Source: JAAYCI01 sp964370045
GTDB taxonomy: Bacteria; Bacillota; Clostridia; Oscillospirales; Ruminococcaceae
Reading direction: 5' to 3'
Length of the DNA stretch: 64,000 nt
NCBI GenBank assembly: GCA_964370045.1
Contig: CAYJGZ010000005.1
Coordinates: 1 to 64,000, forward strand
The stretch's first letter is position 1, and every line of letters begins with the position of its first letter. This document shows positions 16,258 to 24,496 of this stretch, in pieces. The notes below the pieces were generated by a model. The model did no database searches. It was given only the letters and a program-made list of their open reading frames with translations, and was not told the DNA's origin. The translations under genes were made by a program, and so were the position numbers.

Positions 16258-16992
16258 ATGGATGCAAAAATAACTGCGTTTGCCTCCGGAAAGGGCGGAA
16301 GCGGCAAGTCTACGGTATCGCTACTCGTGGGTGCCGCACTCGCCGAAATAGGCCAAAAGGTCATTATTATAGAGCTTGCCTGCTTTATGCGCAGCCTTGA
16401 TGTGCCCGCACAGGTGAGCGAGATGGTTGTTTTCGACCTAAACGACGTACTGTGTGGCAAAGTAGGTCCCGGTAGGGCTGTTGTGCAAAGCCCTGTCTAC
16501 CCTAACCTTTCGCTATTGCTTGCCCCATACCTCGGCGGTAAAATTTCGCACGATAGCCTCGGTGCTTTGTGCGAGCGGCTTTCGCACTTTTATGAGCACA
16601 TTATTTTTGATGTGTGCATAGACTTGCCGAATATTCCCGCAAGCTTTTGCTCGCTTTTCCACCGTGTGGTTTTGGTGCAGACACCGGATGCCATATCTCT
16701 GCGTAGCGGCCGCCTTTTGAGCGACCACCTTCAGCAGGTGCATCCAAACATGCGTCTTATTTTGAACAGGGTTTCACTGCGGCATGTGCTGCAAGAAAGC
16801 GGCCTTGAGGACCTTGATGAGGCCATCGACACAGTGGGCGCACAGCTTTTAGGTGTTGTGCCCGAAAGCCCTCACATAAAAAGCGTGCTTTCGCTGGGCA
16901 AGCGCCTTCCGCACGGATGTGAGGAGCAGGATGTATTTTGCGCCATAGCTCGGCGTATGCTCGGAGAGGATGTCCCGCTCATTATTAAGTGA
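16258..16992 (+). CDS. MinD/ParA-like ATPase
   Basis: 244 aa from the ATG at 16258 with GGAGG 6 nt upstream. The deviant Walker A motif GKGGSGKST (residues 11-19, signature K12 and K17) and Walker B IIFDVCID identify a MinD/ParA-type ATPase. After the second strand, where MinD has D.D...RNLD, this protein has ELACFMRSLD, so the usual acidic switch position is shifted to Glu. MinC and MinE are not adjacent and no clear C-terminal amphipathic membrane-targeting helix is seen. mgsA follows at 48 bp, an order also found next to min genes in Clostridia. Likely a diverged MinD; partner unknown. Confidence 0.75.
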   Translation: MDAKITAFASGKGGSGKSTVSLLVGAALAEIGQKVIIIELACFMRSLDVPAQVSEMVVFDLNDVLCGKVGPGRAVVQSPVYPNLSLLLAPYLGGKISHDSLGALCERLSHFYEHIIFDVCIDLPNIPASFCSLFHRVVLVQTPDAISLRSGRLLSDHLQQVHPNMRLILNRVSLRHVLQESGLEDLDEAIDTVGAQLLGVVPESPHIKSVLSLGKRLPHGCEEQDVFCAIARRMLGEDVPLIIK

Positions 16993-17040
16993 TTTTCGTA
17001 CGCAACGGCCACCATTTCATTATTCTAAAGAGGTTTTCAC

Positions 17041-17442
17041 ATGAACATTGCTCTGATAGCACACGACTCAAAAAAGGAACTCATGGTGCAGTTTTGCACC
17101 GCCTACATGCGCACGCTAAGCAAGCATTCGCTTGTCGCCACAGGCACTACCGGCAAGATGGTAGCGGAGACTACGGGGCTTTCGGTGCAGCGGTTTTTGT
17201 CCGGCATACACGGGGGCGACCAGCAAATCTCTGCCCGTATTGCGTGCAACGAAATAGACCTTCTTCTTTTTTTCCGAGACCCTATCAGCGCAAAGCCGGG
17301 CGAGCCTAATGAGATGAACCTTTTGCGCTTGTGTGACATGCACAGCATCCCCTTGGCAACAAATATAGCCACAGCCGAGGTGCTGATACACGGTCTTGAG
17401 CGCGGCGACCTCGACTGGCGCGACATAGTAAACCCAAAGTGA
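17041..17442 (+). CDS. mgsA: methylglyoxal synthase family protein with altered active site
   Basis: 133 aa. The N-terminus (IALIAHD, H8), phosphate loop ATGTTGK (34-39), GGDQQ (catalytic D60) and FFRDP (D80) match methylglyoxal synthase, which converts dihydroxyacetone phosphate to methylglyoxal. In E. coli and Bacillus the next stretch reads PH(D/E)PD; here it is PGEPN, so the active-site His is G87 and the Asp is N90. Activity may be changed or regulatory only. RBS AGAGG. It is co-directional with the MinD-like gene and ends in a terminator. Confidence 0.8.
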   Translation: MNIALIAHDSKKELMVQFCTAYMRTLSKHSLVATGTTGKMVAETTGLSVQRFLSGIHGGDQQISARIACNEIDLLLFFRDPISAKPGEPNEMNLLRLCDMHSIPLATNIATAEVLIHGLERGDLDWRDIVNPK

Positions 17443-17505
17443 TGTAGGCATCTTCGCCCTTGTGTGTGGCTCTTTCCCAAAGATATGCTTTACATCTTGT
17501 AAATA

Positions 17506-17551
17506 TATCGGCCGAGGTGCGTGTGCTGCGCAGCTTTCGGCCGATTTTTTG
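17506..17551 (+). terminator. terminator of the MinD-mgsA unit
   Basis: ATCGGCCGA pairs with TCGGCCGAT around a G-rich loop and is followed by TTTTTT, 65 bp after the mgsA stop. Confidence 0.9.
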
Positions 17552-17587
17552 TTGTCATAAATAACGCCTGCTCAACTTCGAGCGATG

Positions 17588-17650
17588 GGTGTGGACACAT
17601 AGAGGTAATTTAGAACACCTTAAGCACAAGAATAAGGCGATATATCCTAC
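17588..17650 (+). repeat. MITE-like element, family 1 copy 5 (left arm only)
   Basis: The left arm GGGTGTGGACACATAGAGG continues through the ATTTAGAACACCTTAAGC and AAGAATAAGGCG segments, but the central hairpin is degraded and the right arm is missing. A decayed or truncated copy upstream of hisS. Confidence 0.7.
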
Positions 17651-17668
17651 CCCAACCGATTTTTTCCA

Positions 17669-17697
17669 TTGTAAGTTTTTTGAAAAAATAGTATAAT
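17669..17697 (+). promoter_or_regulatory. promoter of hisS
   Basis: TTGTAA (17669-17674), 17-bp AT-rich spacer, TATAAT (17692-17697). No T-box elements (specifier stem, antiterminator TGGNACCGCG-type sequence) were seen in the ~100-nt leader. Confidence 0.65.
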
Positions 17698-17800
17698 GTT
17701 CCCATTGCACTTTTCAGGCAAAACTTAGGGCGCAGTGTCAAAGCCTACACTGTGCACAAAAACATCGCAATAAATTTGTCTTAACCTCAGGGAGATATAC

Positions 17801-19156
17801 ATGGAACAAAAGCTTTTGAAGCCACGAGGCACGCAGGATGTGTTGCCCTCAGAGAGTTGGAAATGGCACTCTATCGAAGAAAAAATGCACGAAATCGCAA
17901 ATATTTACGGCTACAAAGAAATTCGCACCCCCACATTTGAAAGCACCGAGGTGTTTAGCCGTGGTGTTGGTGGGCAGACGGATATTGTCTCCAAGGAGAT
18001 GTACACCTTCGAGGACAAGGGCGGGCGCAGTGTTACGCTGCGCCCCGAGGTGACCGCGGGTGCAGTTCGAGCTGTTTTGGAAAACGGCCTTTTGCAGGCG
18101 AGCGGCCTTCCATTGAAGGCCTACTACATCCAGAGCTGTTTTCGCTATGAGCGTGCACAAAAAGGACGCCTTAGGGAATTTCACCAGTTTGGCGTAGAGT
18201 GCTACGGCGCAAGCGAGGCACAAACCGACGTGGAGGTCATGTCGCTGGCGAATAGCCTTTTCGAGCAGCTGGGTGTAAAAGACGCCGTAAGCCTTGAAAT
18301 AAACTCCATCGGTTGCCCCGAGTGCAGGCCAAATTACTACCGTGCATTACAGGATTATTTTCGTGAGCACACTGCTTCTCTTTGCAAAACCTGCATGGAC
18401 AGGCTCGAGGCCAACCCCATGCGCATTTTAGACTGTAAGGAAAAAAAATGTGCTGAAATAGCGCATAATGCCCCCATAATTCTGGATTATCTATGCAATA
18501 ACTGCACAGAACACTTTGAGCAGGTAAAACAGGACGCATGGGATTCAGAGCTAAATTTTATAATAAATCCTCGCATTGTTCGTGGGCTGGATTACTACAC
18601 AAACACCGTGTTTGAGTTTGTTGCGCAGGGCGTAGGTACCCAAGGAACAGTGTGTGGCGGCGGCCGATACAACGGCCTAATCGAGCAGATGGGCGGCTCT
18701 CCCACCCCTGCTGTTGGGTTTGGCATGGGCATAGAGCGACTTTTAATGCTGATGGATGAACGTAAATGTTTTTCACACGAACCCGCAGGAGCTGCACTTT
18801 TTGCAGTAGCCGCTACCGAGGCAGGGCGCAAAATATGCCTAAAGCTCGCTTGCGAGTTGCGCCGAGACGGCATCTCCGCTTCTTGCGGTATTTCCTCAAA
18901 GAGTGTGAAGTCACAGATGAAAACAGCCGGCCGGCTGAATGCTCTTTATACCGTTGTAATGGGCGATGAGGAGGCCGAAAGTGGCATTGTACGCCTAAAA
19001 CGAATGAGTGACGGTGACACCACCGAGCTACCTTTAGTTGGGCTACTTTCAATATTCAAGTTCCTCATGCAGGAGGACCCGCTGGCTAAAAGCATTGAAC
19101 CTCTCGAAGACCTTGTTCGTGACGCAGGACCTGTAATCACATTCGGCGGCAGTTAA
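17801..19156 (+). CDS. hisS: histidyl-tRNA synthetase
   Basis: 451 aa, class II synthetase charging tRNA-His. It starts LLKPRGTQDVLP as in the family; motif 2 is seen in SCFRYERAQKGRLREFHQFG and the HisA signature as RGLDYYTNTVFEF; GFGMGIERL is motif 3. The C-terminal anticodon-binding domain (about 335-430) is present. A four-Cys set (CPEC..CKTC..C..K.C) in the insertion region may bind zinc, as in some clostridial forms. aspS follows after 83 bp, the conserved Firmicutes hisS-aspS pair. Confidence 0.96.
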   Translation: MEQKLLKPRGTQDVLPSESWKWHSIEEKMHEIANIYGYKEIRTPTFESTEVFSRGVGGQTDIVSKEMYTFEDKGGRSVTLRPEVTAGAVRAVLENGLLQASGLPLKAYYIQSCFRYERAQKGRLREFHQFGVECYGASEAQTDVEVMSLANSLFEQLGVKDAVSLEINSIGCPECRPNYYRALQDYFREHTASLCKTCMDRLEANPMRILDCKEKKCAEIAHNAPIILDYLCNNCTEHFEQVKQDAWDSELNFIINPRIVRGLDYYTNTVFEFVAQGVGTQGTVCGGGRYNGLIEQMGGSPTPAVGFGMGIERLLMLMDERKCFSHEPAGAALFAVAATEAGRKICLKLACELRRDGISASCGISSKSVKSQMKTAGRLNALYTVVMGDEEAESGIVRLKRMSDGDTTELPLVGLLSIFKFLMQEDPLAKSIEPLEDLVRDAGPVITFGGS

Positions 19157-19239
19157 AACACATTTTTAGGTTTTTATGTAATTATTATGTTTTAACTGTA
19201 TATTTTTTGAATTTATTTCTTTTTTGGAGGAATTCGCAA

Positions 19240-21027
19240 ATGGAGCAAATGGGCGAACTTCGCAGAACTCATTACTGCGCACAGCTAAACGGCGAGCTTG
19301 CCGGCAAGGAGGTTACTGTTGCCGGGTGGATTGCCAAAAACCGAGATTTGGGCGGACTGCTTTTTGCCGATTTGCGAGACACTACGGGTGTCGTTCAGCT
19401 GGCTTTCGGAGACGGCACAGACCCTGAGGTGTTCAAAAAAGCAACGAATTTACGTGCAGAATATGTCGTAATCGCCAAGGGATGCCTTCAGTTGCGTGAA
19501 GCGCCTAACAAGGCACTGCCCACCGGCGACGTGGAGCTGTTTGTGCAGGATTTGCGCATTTTAAGCGCCGCAGAAACACCCCCGTTTGAAATAAAGGATG
19601 ACATTCCCGTAAAGGACGAGCTACGCTTGCGCTACCGCTACTTGGATTTGCGCAGGGATTCACTTCATTCGGCCATCACATTTCGTAGCCGCCTCACTTC
19701 GTGTATTCGTCGTTACTACGAAGAACAGCAGTTTACCGAGGTGGAAACACCCATGCTGATAAAATCCACACCCGAGGGAGCACGAGATTATCTTGTTCCC
19801 AGCCGTGTGCAACCGGGGCATTTTTACGCACTTCCCCAAAGCCCTCAGCTGTATAAGCAGATTTTAATGCTGTCCGGCTTTGACCGCTATTTTCAGGTTG
19901 TGCGATGTTTTAGAGACGAGGACTTGCGTGCAGACAGACAGCCTGAATTTACCCAAATTGACATAGAAATGGCATTTTGCGACGAAAATGATGTTTTAAC
20001 TGTCAATGAAGGGCTAATTGAAAGCGTATTTAAGGAAATGCTCAACATTGAGCTGAAACCACCATTTAAGCGTATGCCCTACAAGGAGGCGATGGAGCGC
20101 TTCGGCAGTGACAAGCCGGACACCCGCTTTGGGCTGGAGCTGTGCGATTTGAGCCATCTTGCCAAGGGATGCGGCTTTGGTGTTTTTGCAAATGCTATTG
20201 AGGGCGGCGGCAGTGTGCGAGCGATAAATGCGAAGGGCCTTGCGCAGAGCCTTAGCCGCAAGGAGATAGACCGCCTCACCGACACCGCCAAGACCTACGG
20301 CGCAAAAGGGCTTGCGTGGCTTCGTCTCACCGCCGACGGCGAGAGCAGTAGCTATGAAAAGTTTTTGACACCCGAGGAGAAAGAGGCGTTCAGGCAGGCA
20401 ATGGACGCCCAGACGGGTGATGTCCTGCTACTTGTGGCGGATAAGCCCTCCGTCACTTTTGCTGCGCTTGGTGCTCTACGCCTTGAAATAGCAAAAAAAT
20501 GTAGCCTTATCGACCAAAATCGCTTCGACTTTTTGTGGGTTACAGACTTTCCTCTTTTCGAGTATGACGACAGCACCGGCCGCTACATGGCAAAGCACCA
20601 CCCCTTCACCATGCCTAAAGAGGAGGACATCTCAAAATTAGAGACAGACCCTGCCGCCTGCCGTGCCAAGGCATATGACCTTGTTGTGAACGGTGTGGAG
20701 CTTGGCGGAGGCTCCATTCGCATAAACAATCCCACACTGCAAGCACGCATGTTTAAGGCGCTTGGTTTTTCGCAGGAGCGTGCAGAGGAAAACTTTGGCT
20801 TCTTGCTGGAAGCATACCGCTACGGCGCTCCGCCCCACGGCGGCCTTGCGTTTGGCCTTGACCGTATGGTGGCGCTTATGCTTGGCAAGGACTCCATCCG
20901 TGATGTAATCGCTTTCCCCAAGGTGCAAAATGCAGGTGAGCTGATGAGCGGATGTCCCGACATTGTTGAACCTGCACAGTTAGAAGAACTTAGTATAAAA
21001 AGCATCGTAGAGAATCCTACCGTATAA
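19240..21027 (+). CDS. aspS: aspartyl-tRNA synthetase
   Basis: 595 aa from the ATG at 19240 (GGAGG 9 nt upstream), normal bacterial length. OB-fold anticodon-binding domain with VAGWIAKNRDLGGLLFADLRD (about 22-42), the class II catalytic domain with the QSPQLYKQ and FRDEDLRADRQPEFTQ stretches, a bacterial GAD insertion, and motif 3 GLAFGLDRMV. Discriminating versus non-discriminating form cannot be told safely. Probably cotranscribed with hisS, ending at the terminator at 21131. Confidence 0.96.
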   Translation: MEQMGELRRTHYCAQLNGELAGKEVTVAGWIAKNRDLGGLLFADLRDTTGVVQLAFGDGTDPEVFKKATNLRAEYVVIAKGCLQLREAPNKALPTGDVELFVQDLRILSAAETPPFEIKDDIPVKDELRLRYRYLDLRRDSLHSAITFRSRLTSCIRRYYEEQQFTEVETPMLIKSTPEGARDYLVPSRVQPGHFYALPQSPQLYKQILMLSGFDRYFQVVRCFRDEDLRADRQPEFTQIDIEMAFCDENDVLTVNEGLIESVFKEMLNIELKPPFKRMPYKEAMERFGSDKPDTRFGLELCDLSHLAKGCGFGVFANAIEGGGSVRAINAKGLAQSLSRKEIDRLTDTAKTYGAKGLAWLRLTADGESSSYEKFLTPEEKEAFRQAMDAQTGDVLLLVADKPSVTFAALGALRLEIAKKCSLIDQNRFDFLWVTDFPLFEYDDSTGRYMAKHHPFTMPKEEDISKLETDPAACRAKAYDLVVNGVELGGGSIRINNPTLQARMFKALGFSQERAEENFGFLLEAYRYGAPPHGGLAFGLDRMVALMLGKDSIRDVIAFPKVQNAGELMSGCPDIVEPAQLEELSIKSIVENPTV

Positions 21028-21130
21028 TTTTTGCCAATTCACTTTTATTTAACAGCTATTGCAAATTATTTATGATTTTAATCTATTTTAGTGCGCATTT
21101 CCACTTAATTATGTTTTGCATTTAGCAAGC

Positions 21131-21182
21131 AAAAAGACACCCTTTCATGTGCTGTTTTCACAAACACAGGGTGTCTTTTTAT
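21131..21182. terminator. bidirectional terminator between aspS and lgt
   Basis: AAAAAGACACCCT (21131-21143) pairs with AGGGTGTCTTTTT (21168-21180), with T and A runs on both sides; the genes on the two sides converge. Confidence 0.9.
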
Positions 21183-21238
21183 TTTGCGCTATTTAATTTG
21201 TATTTTTTGCCTATTTTGTGAATACTGCACTGTTTGTA

Positions 21239-22081
21239 TCACGCAGGGTTCACATGCTCCGAGTGTTCCGTGTTGGTCGGTGCTGTTTCTTCGGTGTCCG
21301 CCTCGGGGGGAAGATGCCTCCAGCGCACAAAATACAACACTACCACGGCAATAATTCCCGCAAGCGAAATCCACTGGCTCGTAGAGAGGATAAACACCCC
21401 TCGAATGGCATCTCCACGGAAAAACTCCAGCGTGAAGCGAAGCACACCGTAGCACAGAATATACACAGGCAGTGCCATCCACTTGTGCACGAGCTTGCGT
21501 GAAAGTATCGCCAGCGCTATGAATATAATGAAGTTGTAGCCTGCCTCTATCAGCTGTACGGGCAAAATCGGCACACCTGCGGGTGCTCCCAGGGAATTTT
21601 CAGGGAATACCACGCCCCAAGGCACCTCAATCCCCCAGCAGCAGCCGCCCAAAAAGCACCCGATGCGCCCAAACGTATGGAACAATGGGATAGCAGGAGC
21701 AACAAGACCTGCAACAGCTTTGAACGAAACTTTGTAAATCCTGCAGTATATATACACTGTAAGTGCACCGCCGATAGCCCCACCGTAAAACACAAAGCCC
21801 GAGCCAAGCATCATTAGCATAAGCTGCGGATTTGCCATTAGGAAAGACCAGTTTGCAAAAATATCGGGTAGCACGGTGATGACGGCAAGTATTTTCGCCC
21901 CGGCCAAAACGCCGAGTATGCCAAGGCAGGCGATGTGCAACAGGTCGTCCTTGGGCACATGCCCCACCTTGCCGCCCCTGTTTGTGAAGTAGACGTACAC
22001 CCCTGCCACGAGTATTCCCAAAACGCCCATGAGCCAGTAGGAGGCGACGGGATAGCCGAAAATATACACGTAAGGATACAT
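21239..22081 (-). CDS. lgt: prolipoprotein diacylglyceryl transferase
   Basis: 280 aa, about seven membrane segments. Lgt moves diacylglycerol from phosphatidylglycerol to the lipobox cysteine of prolipoproteins. The signature HTFGRIGCFLGGCCWG (near residue 136) is present with the essential Arg, and GFVFYGGAIGG and RFTLEFFRGD match conserved loops. The C-terminal tail is acidic (EADTEETAPTNTEH). RBS AAAGGAC. Its likely substrates in the window include the PrsA-like lipoprotein at 35582. Terminated at 21131-21182. Confidence 0.95.
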   Translation of the reverse strand: MYPYVYIFGYPVASYWLMGVLGILVAGVYVYFTNRGGKVGHVPKDDLLHIACLGILGVLAGAKILAVITVLPDIFANWSFLMANPQLMLMMLGSGFVFYGGAIGGALTVYIYCRIYKVSFKAVAGLVAPAIPLFHTFGRIGCFLGGCCWGIEVPWGVVFPENSLGAPAGVPILPVQLIEAGYNFIIFIALAILSRKLVHKWMALPVYILCYGVLRFTLEFFRGDAIRGVFILSTSQWISLAGIIAVVVLYFVRWRHLPPEADTEETAPTNTEHSEHVNPA

Positions 22082-22116
22082 ATTATCAAGTCCTTTTCAA
22101 TTAGGCTTACGCTAAA

Positions 22117-22557
22117 TTATGTCATATTAACGAGATTTATGCCGAACCAATTAAACTGAACGCACATGGTACAGGTGAAAAGCTGTGCCGTGCCAAACAA
22201 AAAGCCGATGATGCCCGTAATCATACCTACAATGGAAAAGCCGTCCTCCCCTTTGGGAAGTATTTTTCTCGATGCAACAGCCATTATTACCGCAAGCATA
22301 CCAAGCACCATGGGCAATATTGCAAAGTATGTTCCGGTATATCCACCACTAAGCAATATTTTGCTGTTCAGTGGCGAGAGAAAAAAGTGCACCATGACAG
22401 AAAGTATGCACAAAATTCCAAACAGTGCTGAAAATCCCGCACGGCGCTTTCCACGCTTCATCTTCGCCTCTAAATACCGCATTTCATCGGCATTTGCGCC
22501 CGAATTATACACGCTCGGGCGTCCTGCGCCGCTACGATTTGGCCTTTTCATATCCAC
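22117..22557 (-). CDS. small membrane protein, paralog 1 of a three-gene cluster
   Basis: 146 aa from a GTG 12 nt after GGAGG; an ATG two codons later is the alternative. A basic N-terminus (MKRPNRSGAGRPSVYN) and Lys/Arg-rich helix precede four hydrophobic segments. It shares with the next two genes the layout helix-loop with Gly-Gly, ILP, ARK/SRK loop, Gly-rich last helix and an end of the type C.MC....FGIN. It looks like a DUF4190-type small membrane protein. Function unknown. Confidence 0.6.
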   Translation of the reverse strand: MDMKRPNRSGAGRPSVYNSGANADEMRYLEAKMKRGKRRAGFSALFGILCILSVMVHFFLSPLNSKILLSGGYTGTYFAILPMVLGMLAVIMAVASRKILPKGEDGFSIVGMITGIIGFLFGTAQLFTCTMCVQFNWFGINLVNMT

Positions 22558-22715
22558 TGTTCTACTTATCCTCCTATGCGCTGTGGCAAAATCTGCACAA
22601 TACATAAAATTCTACCAAAAAAGTGCGGCACTGTCAAACAGGGCACGGCCAAAGGAGCGGTTTTCCCTTTTGGCACACCCTACCCCACGGCGAAATTTTG
22701 CCATGTATCACAAAA

Positions 22716-23102
22716 TTATAGCCCTAAGCTATCCAGCTGTACACATATGCACACGCCGCACGCCACAAACTGCAACGCCCCCAGCGAAAGCCCCACAATG
22801 CCACACGCAAGCCCCGCCGTTGCCATGCTCCTGCCCGGCTCGCCTTTAGGTATGCGCTTGCGTGCTACAGCGGCCAACACCACCGCCACCGCACCTGCCA
22901 AAATGGGCAGCGCCGAAAACCATTGCCGCACGCTAAAGCCGCCACTCATCACATTTGTGAGCACACCCACAGGGTCTGTCTGGGGGTTGTACAGCATGTG
23001 AATTATGGCAAGCACTATTGATGCTACGCCTAAACACAGCCCCCAAATATGCGCTTTATCGCTAAATGCCTGTGGAGTTTTTCCGCCTGCACCGTCATTC
23101 AT
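22716..23102 (-). CDS. small membrane protein, paralog 2
   Basis: 128 aa, RBS AGGGAGATG. Four hydrophobic segments. It contains MLYNPQTDPVGVL, SGGFSVRQWFSALPILAG, ARKRIPKGEPG and ends VACGVCICVQLDSLGL. These line up position by position with the gene at 23210 (MYNPISQ, SGGFGFSQWFSVLPILFG, ARKGAAPG, CGVCTCMSMSSIGL), showing recent tandem duplication. The N-terminal head is short and polar. Confidence 0.65.
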   Translation of the reverse strand: MNDGAGGKTPQAFSDKAHIWGLCLGVASIVLAIIHMLYNPQTDPVGVLTNVMSGGFSVRQWFSALPILAGAVAVVLAAVARKRIPKGEPGRSMATAGLACGIVGLSLGALQFVACGVCICVQLDSLGL

Positions 23103-23209
23103 ACAAAAAGCATCTCCCTGCTAAATCAATTTTGCACAGAGCAATATTTAACAAAAACGAGCCGGACAGTATATGCCCGACTCGCAAAAAAACTATATGT
23201 CCTTACAAA

Positions 23210-23749
23210 TTACAGGCCGATGGAGCTCATGGACATGCAGGTGCACACGCCGCAAGAAACGAACTGGATTGCGCCGATTGCAAGACCGATGATGCCACAA
23301 ACAAGACCGGCTGTTGCCTTACCTGTTGTGCCGGGTGCTGCACCCTTGCGAGCCATGGTAGACACAACAATAGCGCCTGCGCCAAACAGTATGGGCAACA
23401 CGGAGAACCACTGGCTAAAGCCGAATCCACCGCTCAAAACGCCGAAGGGATTGGACATTGCCTGCGAGATGGGATTGTACATAAAGTGAATCAAAACGAA
23501 CACCAAGGACAGAACACCTGCGATGAGTGCCACAAGGCTCATGGGGCTGCCACCACCCTGAGGGCCGCCGCCGAAGCCGCCGCCACCCTGCTGGCCGTAG
23601 GGGTTCTGCTGGTAGGCATTGGGGTCATAGCCCTGCTGGGGCTGCTGATACTGGGGCTGCTGGGGCTGCTGATAACCCTGCTGGGGCTGCTGATAGCCCT
23701 GCTGGGGCTGCTGCTGATATCCACCCTGATTTGGTTGTTGATAGCTCAT
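23210..23749 (-). CDS. small membrane protein with Q/P/Y-rich head, paralog 3
   Basis: 179 aa from the ATG at 23749 (AGGTG upstream). Residues 1-70 are a low-complexity head built of YQQPQQG-type repeats and then Gly-rich sequence; the DNA carries matching CTGCTGGGGCTG-type repeats. The rest has four hydrophobic segments and the CGVCTC C-terminus shared with its neighbours. Q/P/Y-rich heads in such proteins may mediate self-association, but this is inference. It is first in the leftward cluster, with the promoter expected in 23760-24000. Confidence 0.65.
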   Translation of the reverse strand: MSYQQPNQGGYQQQPQQGYQQPQQGYQQPQQPQYQQPQQGYDPNAYQQNPYGQQGGGGFGGGPQGGGSPMSLVALIAGVLSLVFVLIHFMYNPISQAMSNPFGVLSGGFGFSQWFSVLPILFGAGAIVVSTMARKGAAPGTTGKATAGLVCGIIGLAIGAIQFVSCGVCTCMSMSSIGL

Positions 23750-24039
23750 AAATAACACCTCACACTTTTTATAAAGTACATACACCCTTATTTCGTAGCG
23801 TGTTTACGCATTTTCACAACTTCAACACACCACTATACTCGTAAGTATAACAACTGAACTACAAAAAGTCAACTAAAATACGTGTAAAATCTGACACAAA
23901 CATACTTGTATTGATAAATCCCCAAAACACATCAGAAGATGTGTCCAAAGCCGCCTACCTCCAAGCTTTGCGCGCATCGCTTTTCTGCCCTCTTGCACTT
24001 TTTATTTGCGAAATTTCGCACTTTTTTGCGCGCTCACGC

Positions 24040-24068
24040 TTGATATTCCCAGGGTGATGTTATATATT
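24040..24068 (+). promoter_or_regulatory. promoter of the XRE regulator
   Basis: TTGATA (24040-24045), 17-bp spacer, TATATT (24063-24068), 53 bp before the ATG. The remaining part of the spacer (23750-24039) is AT-rich and shows no gene. Confidence 0.6.
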
Positions 24069-24121
24069 TAATACATGGTATGCGAAATATATAACTTTAA
24101 TCAATAATACGAGGTGCACCC

Positions 24122-24325
24122 ATGGCAACACTGATAACAAAAATAAAAGAAGCACGTGCACGTACGGGCATCACCCAGCAGGAGCTTGCCGAGCGTGTGG
24201 GTGTGCGCAGGGAGACCATCCACCACCTTGAAAGCGGCCGCTACAACCCCTCGCTAAAGCTTGCGCTTGACATTTCGGCTGTTTTTTACATGCCTGTGGA
24301 GCTTTTGTTCCGCTTTGAGGAGTAG
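24122..24325 (+). CDS. small XRE-family DNA-binding protein
   Basis: 67 aa, almost entirely one helix-turn-helix domain: TGITQQELAERVGVRRETIHHLE with the recognition helix around residues 27-38, then SGRYNPSLKLALDISAVF. The size and the PSL.LA..I...F pattern fit the stand-alone YozG-like group of regulators. RBS GAGGTG. It has its own promoter and a terminator after it; no toxin or integrase partner is adjacent, so it is probably a chromosomal regulator with unknown targets. Confidence 0.85.
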   Translation: MATLITKIKEARARTGITQQELAERVGVRRETIHHLESGRYNPSLKLALDISAVFYMPVELLFRFEE

Positions 24326-24375
24326 GCAGTGCAACATCGCTATTTCTCACATCGTGTAGCTTTTTGTTTGTAAAA

Positions 24376-24414
24376 TCCCCGACGTGTGCGCTTTGCACCC
24401 ATCGGGGACTTTTG
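24376..24414. terminator. terminator between the XRE gene and ppdK
   Basis: TCCCCGA (24376-24382) pairs with TCGGGGA (24402-24408), with additional GTG/CAC pairing in the loop and TTTT after it on the plus side; weakly usable on the minus side. Confidence 0.65.
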
Positions 24415-24496
24415 CTTTCCCGTAGTTAAAGTAGAAACATACGGCGGTGAATATGCCAAAAAGCAAACTATCGCTACAACTTGAAAGTTTTACAAC

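Noticed and set aside
17652..17800. T-box leader before hisS
   Set aside because: The leader is only about 100 nt after the promoter and lacks T-box, specifier loop and antiterminator sequence.
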